This document shows, piece after piece, positions 37,850-45,931 of a stretch of DNA of 64,000 bases. The notes below the pieces were generated by a model. It was not told where the DNA came from. It was given only the letters and a program-made list of their open reading frames with translations, and did not search any database. How positions within the stretch are numbered: the stretch's first letter is position 1; each line of letters opens with the position of its first letter. This DNA comes from Butyrivibrio sp. GTDB taxonomy: Bacteria; Bacillota; Clostridia; Lachnospirales; Lachnospiraceae. Position numbers and translations under genes: made by a program. The stretch covers positions 28,070-92,069 of the forward strand of contig JAFSQI010000104.1 in assembly GCA_017446685.1 (NCBI GenBank), in the 5' to 3' direction.

Positions 37850-39589
37850 TCATATTATATCCTGATACTTAACTTCCTTGACTTTTCCATCCTTAACCTC
37901 ATAAATCACATCACACTGACTTATTGTAGAAAGTCTGTGCGCTATGATAATCATTGTCTTTTTTCCAGACAAATTATATATTGCATCCATTACCGCCTTT
38001 TCAGTATCATTGTCTAGCGCTGATGTAGCCTCATCTAAGAATATTACATCAGGATTAGAATATAGTGCTCTGGCAATACCAATCCTCTGTCTCTGTCCTC
38101 CGGACACCTTTACACCATGCTCACCAATATTAGTGTATATTCCATCCTCTTGAGTTCTTACATAATCTGCAATCTGGGCTTCTTCAAGTGCTTTCCATAC
38201 TTTTTCATCATCAATTTCGTCTTCAGGTATTCCAAAAGCCACATTAGTCCTAATAGAATCATCTGTAAGAAAAATTGACTGTGGAATATAACTTAATTTA
38301 TTATGCCAAGATGATAGATGTTCCAATACATTAACATTACCAACCATTACCGTTCCATCATCAGGTCGTAAGACTCCAAGAACAATATCTGCCAAAGTAG
38401 TTTTGCCGGCACCTGACGGACCAACAAATGCTACAGATTTATTAAGAGGAATATTCACACTTACATTATCAATTATTTTCTTATCAGGCTTTGCAGGATA
38501 TGCAAATGAAACATTCTCAACCCTTATATCAGCTTGCTCGACCTCAATATCAGCCTGCTTTTGTGAAATTTGTTTATTTAATTCTTCCATTTCATGAATT
38601 TCTTCATATAAAGAATTTACAGCAGCCTTATTAAACATAATATTGCTAAGATATCCGCTTATTCTGTTAAATGAAGGTAACATTCTTATTGCTGCAACCG
38701 CAAATACAGACATCACAGGAATAAATTTATTAACATCAACTCCCATCACAATCCTTATTGCCATGAACAATAATAGTCCACCTATACAAAGTGATTCCAT
38801 TACAGGCTTAGGAAGATAAGCCAAAATAAGTTGCTTTTGTGTTGCCGAAGCATAATCCTTATAAGTCTTATCATATCTATTCACAAAAAAGTTTTCTTTA
38901 CTGGAAGCTTTAATTTCCTTGATTCCGCCAAATGATTCCAAAAAATATTTTGTTTTTACTGCTGATAAGTCCCTTGTTAATTCCCCCAGTGTCCTTAATC
39001 TTCTTTTAAAAACTTTTACAAAAAGTAATAAAAATACTGAAAGAAGCAATATCATCATAGAAGTAGTAACAAAATCTGTAATCAAAAGATATATGCCGAG
39101 CATTGCACAAACCAGTATTTCAGTAGTAAGCTGCAATAAACTCTGAACTACTGAAAGACACCACACTACATCCTGCTCAACATTTCTCTCAAGTTCTGCC
39201 ACATTATGTTCTGTATGGAACAGATACTCCTGCATCATATAACATTTCATCATCCTTACCGATAATCGTCTCTGATTATTTGTAGTAAAATGATTTTGTG
39301 CATTCATCATAAGAACAAGATAAATATTCTTTACAACATAAATAGCAACTAAACCTAGTGCCATTACAAGAATAAAAGTCTTATAATCATTTATGTTCAA
39401 CAGTTGTTTGAAAAATCTGTACTTTTCATTATTATCAATAATAGAAGGATCTGTAACTGCCGTTACTAAAGGTAATACCGCTGATACTCCAATTGTCTCG
39501 AATATTGCTCCACCAAGAATTAGTACTAGAAGCATTAATACTCTGGTTCTCTGATGATGATCCAATATTTCATAAATTTTTTTAATCAT
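37850..39589 (-). CDS. ABC exporter with fused permease and ATPase, PglK-like lipid-linked glycan flippase
   Basis: A 579-residue half-transporter. Six helices in the first 320 residues include FETIGVSAVLPLV, typical of PglK-like flippases. The ATPase has Walker A GPSGAGKTT, signature VSGGQRQRIG, Walker B DVIFLDEATSALD and the H-loop IIAHRLST. As a homodimer it would flip lipid-linked oligosaccharide. Together with the Wzx-like protein at 17803 it makes a second, ATP-driven route across the membrane. Its ATG directly abuts the stop of the upstream gene. Confidence 0.88.
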   Translation of the reverse strand: MIKKIYEILDHHQRTRVLMLLVLILGGAIFETIGVSAVLPLVTAVTDPSIIDNNEKYRFFKQLLNINDYKTFILVMALGLVAIYVVKNIYLVLMMNAQNHFTTNNQRRLSVRMMKCYMMQEYLFHTEHNVAELERNVEQDVVWCLSVVQSLLQLTTEILVCAMLGIYLLITDFVTTSMMILLLSVFLLLFVKVFKRRLRTLGELTRDLSAVKTKYFLESFGGIKEIKASSKENFFVNRYDKTYKDYASATQKQLILAYLPKPVMESLCIGGLLLFMAIRIVMGVDVNKFIPVMSVFAVAAIRMLPSFNRISGYLSNIMFNKAAVNSLYEEIHEMEELNKQISQKQADIEVEQADIRVENVSFAYPAKPDKKIIDNVSVNIPLNKSVAFVGPSGAGKTTLADIVLGVLRPDDGTVMVGNVNVLEHLSSWHNKLSYIPQSIFLTDDSIRTNVAFGIPEDEIDDEKVWKALEEAQIADYVRTQEDGIYTNIGEHGVKVSGGQRQRIGIARALYSNPDVIFLDEATSALDNDTEKAVMDAIYNLSGKKTMIIIAHRLSTISQCDVIYEVKDGKVKEVKYQDII

Positions 39590-40660
39590 TTAGACATTCC
39601 TTTTTTTTATAATTTTTTTTATTTCAGATACAGCCTCTTTTGTTGCAGTACCATCGCAATATATTTTCTGCCATTCATTAGTATCCGGAATAGTTAACCA
39701 ATCTTTATCCGGATAAAGTTTTAATCCGTATGAAAATGCGCCTGCTATTATTGAAAAAGAACTTGGTGCCGTAACTATTATATCAGCATGGCACAAATTG
39801 ATAAATGAATCTTCTGCTGATAAATCAGTCAGAATCTTCAGGTTGTCAGTAATTGAAAACAACTCATCAAATTGTGACTTATCGCCTTCAGAAAACAAAT
39901 AAAAATGTACCATTTGGGAATTTTCTGAAATCTTTAGTATTGTTTTCATTACATTAGCATAATAGCTAATGTCAAGCCAACGTGCCAGCATTGATTCATC
40001 TCCCTGTTCAAGTAATGCTTTAACGTCGCCCCTACGTATATGTAAGGCTACATTCAAATTATTTGATTTATTACTATAAACAAGGAAATCCTTCTTTCTT
40101 GCACCAGATTTCCAAAATAAATCTCTTATCAAAAGATCTCCATAAATATCATCTCCATCTGCTGTCCATTGTTCATGTTCATTATAAAAAACCACTTTTT
40201 CACCTGAATATGAATCAATAATCCTTTTTATCAGTGCAACAGATTCCTTAGAATTCATATCATAGTATGGTAATCTGACTTTTTTGTAGCCTGACCTGAT
40301 AAGATCTTCAGCCCATTTTAATCCTTCGCCCAATCCCATTTTCTCATCCCATGAAGAATTGACCATTGGAGAATATGCATATTTAATCCCAAGCCTATCA
40401 GCATTCACAAGTCCCGCTCTCCAGCTTCCAAGTCCATGCCCAAATCCAGCTAGATTATTAGGGCGCTCTGTCATGTAATGTGAAGTTCCAGCACTATTTT
40501 TTTTCCCTTTTACATTCCTGTGCCTATAAGAACGATAAAAAGGATAGGCTTTTGTCCTATCCTTGATAATCTTGTAAAATGTTGTTCTAATCTTATTTGA
40601 CACTTTGTCACTTATAGTGGCATAATCATGCCTTATCGACTTATCTATCTTTTTTCTCAT
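39590..40660 (-). CDS. Fucosyltransferase-like GT-B glycosyltransferase
   Basis: A 356-residue protein. A basic N-terminal 55 residues precede GFGHGLGSWRAGLVNAD, the equivalent of the GGLGN loop. VALHIRRGDV is the HxRRGD motif used for GDP-sugar binding by fucosyltransferases, and DIIVTAPSSFSIIAGAFS is the last conserved block. It is longer than and not a close copy of the 34957 gene, so it probably makes a different linkage. It directly precedes the ABC flippase gene. Confidence 0.7.
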   Translation of the reverse strand: MRKKIDKSIRHDYATISDKVSNKIRTTFYKIIKDRTKAYPFYRSYRHRNVKGKKNSAGTSHYMTERPNNLAGFGHGLGSWRAGLVNADRLGIKYAYSPMVNSSWDEKMGLGEGLKWAEDLIRSGYKKVRLPYYDMNSKESVALIKRIIDSYSGEKVVFYNEHEQWTADGDDIYGDLLIRDLFWKSGARKKDFLVYSNKSNNLNVALHIRRGDVKALLEQGDESMLARWLDISYYANVMKTILKISENSQMVHFYLFSEGDKSQFDELFSITDNLKILTDLSAEDSFINLCHADIIVTAPSSFSIIAGAFSYGLKLYPDKDWLTIPDTNEWQKIYCDGTATKEAVSEIKKIIKKRNV

Positions 40661-40681
40661 TTTATCACTATCTTTGTAAAA

Positions 40682-41902
40682 TCAATATTTTTCTATACAT
40701 TCTTCAATCATAGAAATATAAAATTCGCCTAATTTTCTCATATTTTCATCATTGTATGCTAAAAGTTGTTGTTTAGAAGGTTTTTCAATATTTTCCTTCA
40801 AAACACTAATCATCTTATCCGCCAAATCTGTACTATTCTTAGCTTCAAAATGTCTGATTAAAACAGAATCTTCCACTTCATTATTTACTCTGATATCAGC
40901 CATTATAGAAGGAACCATCAATGAATTGGCATTATAAACAGAACAACCTCCCGGATCACCTTCAAACAACGACGGCTGAATTAATGCTACAGAGTCCTTG
41001 ATCATTTGAATTTGATCCATTTTAGGGATAAAGCCCACAAAAAAAACATTTTTTTCTATTCCTAGTTTAACAACCAATTTCTTTATTTCATCACAATATT
41101 TACCATCTCTATTATCTGAATACATTCTTCCAGTACATACAAGTCCAATATCATTGAAACCTGCATCTATCACTTTCTTAACAGCTTCTATTGCTGTCAT
41201 ATGATTTTTATGTATCCAAAACTGATTTGAAATTACAAAAAACTTCTTCGGTAATTTATACTTTGAAATATCTTCGGCACAATCAATAAATGTATTAGGT
41301 GCAAATGGTGCAAACGGCTGAACAAAAGTTTTATAGTTTCCCGGATAATACTTAGCAAGATCATCACTGACAGATTTTGATGTTGCTATAAAAAATTTAG
41401 TATTTTTTACCTGATTCCTGCTATTATTTTCCCTATAATTCAAGGTTGCTGTGTCAAATAACTCTGGAAGATATTTTTCCTGAAAATCTGCAATATATCC
41501 TATCCATGGAGTTTTTAACTCAGGATAATAATCTCTTAAAATCGGGAAACAAATATCCGCTCCTATTTTTTTCAATGTCCTGTCAAGACTCTTTCCGCCA
41601 TCATTATATATTTTCTTGATATGCTTGCGGTAATACACAACAGGAACTTCAGGACAAAGAACTTTAAACACATTTGTGACACGTTCTATATTAGCTTTCT
41701 CATTTAAATTCAATCTCTTGATGTGATTTCTGGCAACCCTTATCGGGTAATACTCCCGCGGAAGAACAAGATACATCTTGATATTATATCCATCTGACTC
41801 CCCCACCTTTTGCAAAATACACGCTATATTGGAAAGGAAATCAGTTCCTCCATCCCAAGTATATAATCCATCTGCCAGTAGAGCTACTGTTAATTTTTTC
41901 AT
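40682..41902 (-). CDS. GT4-type glycosyltransferase
   Basis: A 406-residue GT-B enzyme. The C-terminal half shows FFVISNQFWIHKNHMTAIEAVKK, GFIPKMDQIQMIKDSVALIQPSLFEG and a variant of the catalytic segment (FEGDPGGCSVYNANSLMVPSI), so the usual second Glu is replaced; activity could be altered. The first half has a fairly long nucleotide-acceptor domain. Cytoplasmic; donor unknown. Confidence 0.85.
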   Translation of the reverse strand: MKKLTVALLADGLYTWDGGTDFLSNIACILQKVGESDGYNIKMYLVLPREYYPIRVARNHIKRLNLNEKANIERVTNVFKVLCPEVPVVYYRKHIKKIYNDGGKSLDRTLKKIGADICFPILRDYYPELKTPWIGYIADFQEKYLPELFDTATLNYRENNSRNQVKNTKFFIATSKSVSDDLAKYYPGNYKTFVQPFAPFAPNTFIDCAEDISKYKLPKKFFVISNQFWIHKNHMTAIEAVKKVIDAGFNDIGLVCTGRMYSDNRDGKYCDEIKKLVVKLGIEKNVFFVGFIPKMDQIQMIKDSVALIQPSLFEGDPGGCSVYNANSLMVPSIMADIRVNNEVEDSVLIRHFEAKNSTDLADKMISVLKENIEKPSKQQLLAYNDENMRKLGEFYISMIEECIEKY

Positions 41903-41936
41903 AAAAGTTATCTGCCCTCAGTTCCATTAATATAAA

Positions 41937-43028
41937 TTATCGTTCAAAAAACTCTCTGACACACTTAATAACATACTCAATTTCCGCTTCACTTATTGAT
42001 GGAAAGCTTGGCAAATTAATTCCTCGATATGCGATATATTCAGCATTTGAATGTTTTTGATATTTATGAGAATACATTGGCATTGTGTGCACAGGATAAA
42101 ACGTTGGTCTGGTCTCAATCCCTTTTTCTTCAAGGAAATGCCTAAGTTCATCTCTAAGATTTGCATCATCCAGCATAATACTACACATCCAATAAGTATG
42201 CTTAACATCTCCAACAGGTTCCAATGTCTTGAGCGGAAGATTCTTTAAACCATCCCTATACTTCTTTCCTATTTCAATTTTTCTGTTAACAAAATAATCA
42301 ATATTTTCAAGTTGAGCACAACCAATTGCCGCCTGAATGTTTGTCATTCTGAAATTATATCCGATTATATCGCTCCAATACATACGATATTTGGCATTAC
42401 CCTGATCTTTTATACGAGAAGCTCTTTCCCAAAGCGCTATATCATTTGTAAGCACCATTCCCCCTTCTCCTGTAGTAATAGTCTTATTACCGAAGAAACT
42501 AAAGCATGAAATATCACCAAAAGACCCCACCTTACGTCCTTTATACTCTGAACCTATAGCCTCGGCACAATCTTCAATCATAAACAAATCATACTCTTTA
42601 CATATTTTACAAAGTTCATCCATATCACAAGGATGGCCGTATAAATGTACAACAACAATCGCCTTTGTTTTATCAGTTATTTTTTTCCGTACATCTTCTG
42701 GATCCATTTGCCAATCATCTCGCTTGGAATCAACAAAAACAGGCGTTCCACCCACATATGAAATTGCATTTACAGAAGCTACATATGTAAAACTTGGAAC
42801 AATAACCTCATCTCCTTCTGTAATTCCCAAAGTAAGCATAGCCAGGTGTAATGCTACAGTTCCATTAAATACACCGAGTCCATACTGCATTCCAATATAT
42901 TCTGAGAATTCTTTTTCAAACCTTGGAACATATTTTCCCTTCCATGATATCCATTCAGTATCAATACAATCCATTACATATTCTTTTTCTTTTCCTATCA
43001 AACTAGGTTTATATACAGGTACTTTCAT
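41937..43028 (-). CDS. DegT family PLP aminotransferase, perosamine synthase-like
   Basis: About 363 residues. The PLP Lys is K182 in FSFFGNKTITTGEGG, a local sequence typical of GDP-perosamine synthase and related 4-amino-sugar enzymes; GTVALHLA and IEDCAEAIGS are also in place. ATG at 43028 is chosen (MKVPVYKPSLIGKEKEYV); a longer frame starts with TTG and has no site. It makes a 4-amino-4,6-dideoxy sugar from a keto donor not made in this window. It is distinct from the DegT at 24193, so the glycan may hold two different amino sugars. Confidence 0.9.
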   Translation of the reverse strand: MKVPVYKPSLIGKEKEYVMDCIDTEWISWKGKYVPRFEKEFSEYIGMQYGLGVFNGTVALHLAMLTLGITEGDEVIVPSFTYVASVNAISYVGGTPVFVDSKRDDWQMDPEDVRKKITDKTKAIVVVHLYGHPCDMDELCKICKEYDLFMIEDCAEAIGSEYKGRKVGSFGDISCFSFFGNKTITTGEGGMVLTNDIALWERASRIKDQGNAKYRMYWSDIIGYNFRMTNIQAAIGCAQLENIDYFVNRKIEIGKKYRDGLKNLPLKTLEPVGDVKHTYWMCSIMLDDANLRDELRHFLEEKGIETRPTFYPVHTMPMYSHKYQKHSNAEYIAYRGINLPSFPSISEAEIEYVIKCVREFFER

Positions 43029-43091
43029 ATTAAACAATCCTTTCTCACGCAATCAGCATATAATACTGCCTGATAATTGTAATTATTTTTT

Positions 43092-43219
43092 CTATCTTTT
43101 TAAGACAATAACATCGTCATTATCACAATAGACATAATACCCCATATCTTCCATATTTTCAAAATATTCGATATATTATCACTTGGATACCTTTTAATCG
43201 CATATAACTCTTTTGCCAT
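43092..43219 (-). pseudogene. C-terminal fossil of a GT-C-like membrane protein gene
   Basis: The 180-bp gap between two genes holds broken coding sequence. One minus frame from 43219 reads MAKELYAIKRYPSDN, then another frame continues as EYFENMEDMGYY and CDNDDVIVLKR to a stop at 43092. The join mirrors the C-terminus of the large membrane protein at 54525 (PDKIVIFKNDEYENIINYF, then FCVLEKSN). So it is likely a frame-disrupted remnant of a related gene, deleted except for its end. A 39-residue free-standing ORF in the first frame is possible but has its ribosome site too close to the ATG. Confidence 0.55.
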
Positions 43220-43232
43220 ATTCCTTTTACTT

Positions 43233-44921
43233 TCACTCAATACGGACAAGTTTTAAAAAAATATCATCAAATTCCGTATTTTCTAAGATATACTTATCTC
43301 TTACATATTCTCCGAACTCTGTCTCATAAAAATCTATTACGTTTGGAAACCAATACGTATTAAGCAATAATACATCCGGAAGCTCCTTTTCAAGATCAGT
43401 ATAATATATAATCCATTGCTTATTATATTTTGTAGTTGGAGCAAATCCAGGCGCAATAATTTCTCCATTTACATAAAAATTATAAATTGCCTCATTTCCT
43501 AATAATGCATATGTTTTACCATTTTCAGTTATTTCAGAAATAGCAATACTTCCCTTTTCAATCTCATCCTTATACTCTTTTTTAACATATATCCCTTTTA
43601 GAGGCCCATTTTCAAATTTTTCTGTACAATCAGTAAAATTTGCAGGTTCAGTATAATTAACACGTACAAAGTACCCCGCCAAAAAAACAATTCCAAAAAC
43701 AAAAAAAATCAAAAAAATCCATTGAGCCATACTCTTACTATCATTTTTTTCCAAATATTCACCCGCAATTATAATAGCCGCAACAACAGATATTTCAAGG
43801 TACATTGCATTTTCATTAATTCCTAGATTTGATCCCATTATTGCCCCAACAAATACAGTTGCTCCTAGCAGCAATAGCAAGACCTTTACAGCCCTATCCT
43901 CAACTGTCTTAAAAGATATCAAAGCTAATAATACTACACCTATATATCTTTCCAAAAAACCATATGGTCCACTAGGTCTAATTCCAGTTAAATTTAAAAA
44001 AATAACAGCTAACGTTGTTACAAATATATATACAAAAAAAACATTATAGGACCTTTTTAATAGCATTCTAGATAATAATGTTATAAAAACGGCAATCAAA
44101 ACTGTTACCGTAACCCTAAGAATAGATTTTAAAAGAGTTCCAATATGAGTAAAAGCAGAGAACATGACCGCATGATCACCATTTTCACCAATAGCATTCA
44201 GCACTGTCAAAAAATGGGTAACGTCCATATTACAAAATTCATAAGCAATAAAAATACCTGCAAATAAAACACAAACTAGTCCAAAAGTAATTACATATCT
44301 AATCTTTCCATGATGATTCCACCCAAAAACAAATAGCATTACTCCAAAATAAAACGGAGCAGTTATAAGCATTGTAGGATAAGAGAAAACAGCTAAAGAA
44401 TAAAGAATAGCAGATAAAATGGTATTTCTCCATATGTTTCTTTTATAGTATATTTCAATCAATAGTAAATCAACTACCAATAATGCCCAAATAGCTATTG
44501 TACTATATTCGAGAAGCAAAGAAGCTCTCGGTAACATATTTGCAACAACAACTGCTGATAAAAAAGCTATTCTAAAGCTATATTTTTTTCTTAAAAAATG
44601 AAATGTAATCATTGAAACAAAAATTTGACATAATAGCGATATGCATCGTAAAAATACAGCCACCCCTTCATATGATCCTGCCAAAAATAAATAAATTTTA
44701 CAAAACAATGAAGGGATAACTGCTCCAAGTTGATGAAGATCCAATATGTCTCGCAATAAAACCTTTCCTTCGGCAATTAAAGAGGATAATAATATTAAAT
44801 ACGACTGATCCTGATCCCATCCATAGAATATTCTGATTATCATGCTAAAAAGCGTAACTATACTTAAAACCACACAAATAGCACAATCATATTTAGATAT
44901 TGTTTTTTGTTCTTTCTTCAT
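43233..44921 (-). CDS. Polytopic membrane protein, GT-C-like
   Basis: A 562-residue protein with about 11-12 helices and an outside C-terminal domain of about 130 residues. The first loop reads YGWDQDQSYLILLSSL, with the acidic residues of GT-C enzymes; RDILDLHQLGAVIPSLF follows. The overall length and plan match the frameshifted gene at 54525-56230, so the two look like paralogues. Likely adds or alters a sugar on the outer face using a polyprenyl donor (inference). No Pfam family assigned with confidence. Confidence 0.65.
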   Translation of the reverse strand: MKKEQKTISKYDCAICVVLSIVTLFSMIIRIFYGWDQDQSYLILLSSLIAEGKVLLRDILDLHQLGAVIPSLFCKIYLFLAGSYEGVAVFLRCISLLCQIFVSMITFHFLRKKYSFRIAFLSAVVVANMLPRASLLLEYSTIAIWALLVVDLLLIEIYYKRNIWRNTILSAILYSLAVFSYPTMLITAPFYFGVMLFVFGWNHHGKIRYVITFGLVCVLFAGIFIAYEFCNMDVTHFLTVLNAIGENGDHAVMFSAFTHIGTLLKSILRVTVTVLIAVFITLLSRMLLKRSYNVFFVYIFVTTLAVIFLNLTGIRPSGPYGFLERYIGVVLLALISFKTVEDRAVKVLLLLLGATVFVGAIMGSNLGINENAMYLEISVVAAIIIAGEYLEKNDSKSMAQWIFLIFFVFGIVFLAGYFVRVNYTEPANFTDCTEKFENGPLKGIYVKKEYKDEIEKGSIAISEITENGKTYALLGNEAIYNFYVNGEIIAPGFAPTTKYNKQWIIYYTDLEKELPDVLLLNTYWFPNVIDFYETEFGEYVRDKYILENTEFDDIFLKLVRIE

Positions 44922-44926
44922 GATAA

Positions 44927-45910
44927 CTATCCCAACAATCTGTCTTTAAGCACTTTCGACATCGTTTTTTCAACATAACAATAAGTAAATACAGCTAATA
45001 AAAAACTTAAAACCACAAAGCAAATACCAAACACTATGTTATTTGTTACCTCAAAAAAATCCAACAAACTTACAACCAGCGCGTGGTCAAGGTACAACGA
45101 ATAAGAAATCATACTGATTCCGGAAATAATTTTATATATAACATTATGTTCAGAAATACCTATTTTACGTCCCGATGTAGCTATAATGTACATTCCGGCA
45201 AGTAATGGCGCATTTAGAATTTCGCCTTTGCCTGTCAATATACAAAAAATCAGAATTGCAGCAAAAATCGCTGCCAATTCAGCCTCTCTTTTTTCTTTGA
45301 TGGCAATATAAATCAAAATTCCCAAAAAGAAATAGAACATGTATCTTATAGGAGCTTTTTCAAAATATAAGTCATTCATAGATTTGAAAATAATAAATGT
45401 AACAATAGTCCCAATCCATGCTTGATAATATTTTTTCACAAAGACATGATAAAAAGGTACTATTAAATAAAATAATACAAATACACTTATGCTCCACACT
45501 GCCCCCAAATTTGACCAAAACTCAATTTCAGTTGGCACCCATCTGTTTAAAAGCAAAATATACCTAATCCAATACAATCCGGTAACATCCTTAGGAACTG
45601 CATTACCTATGGTATAAAATAAAAAATAAAACAAAATAACAATATAATATAATGGCAAAATATGAATTGCACGCCTGATCCAATACTCTACAGCATTCTT
45701 TCTAAATGAATTATTATTTACTTTTTCCAAAGAATTATATGACAAATAGCCACTTAGAATAAAGAAAAAGCTTACCCCGGTAGAACCTTTTTCAAAAAAA
45801 ATTCCTAAAACTCCAGGAATATCTATATGCTGTCCAAGATGAACCCCCATAACCATAATACAGGCAAATGCCCTTAATATATCCAAAGAAAAATCTCTAT
45901 TAGCTTTCAT
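44927..45910 (-). CDS. Acyltransferase family 3 membrane protein
   Basis: About 327 residues with ten helices. RDFSLDILRAFACIMVMGVHLGQH is the family start, with the conserved His near residue 25, and GVSFFFILSGYL and RRAIHILPLYYIVIL follow. This family O-acetylates (or succinylates) sugars of surface polymers using cytoplasmic acyl-CoA. ATG at 45910 is chosen; GTG at 45919 is also possible. It adds a third type of acyl-transfer enzyme to the locus, next to the two MBOAT/SGNH sets. Confidence 0.92.
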   Translation of the reverse strand: MKANRDFSLDILRAFACIMVMGVHLGQHIDIPGVLGIFFEKGSTGVSFFFILSGYLSYNSLEKVNNNSFRKNAVEYWIRRAIHILPLYYIVILFYFLFYTIGNAVPKDVTGLYWIRYILLLNRWVPTEIEFWSNLGAVWSISVFVLFYLIVPFYHVFVKKYYQAWIGTIVTFIIFKSMNDLYFEKAPIRYMFYFFLGILIYIAIKEKREAELAAIFAAILIFCILTGKGEILNAPLLAGMYIIATSGRKIGISEHNVIYKIISGISMISYSLYLDHALVVSLLDFFEVTNNIVFGICFVVLSFLLAVFTYCYVEKTMSKVLKDRLLG

Positions 45911-45931
45911 TATTTTCACATTTCCATTTTT

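Noticed and set aside
43092-43219. A free-standing 39-residue small protein from ATG 43219
   Set aside because: Its ribosome site is only two bases from the ATG, and the better-matching residues lie in a different frame, which fits a broken gene end.
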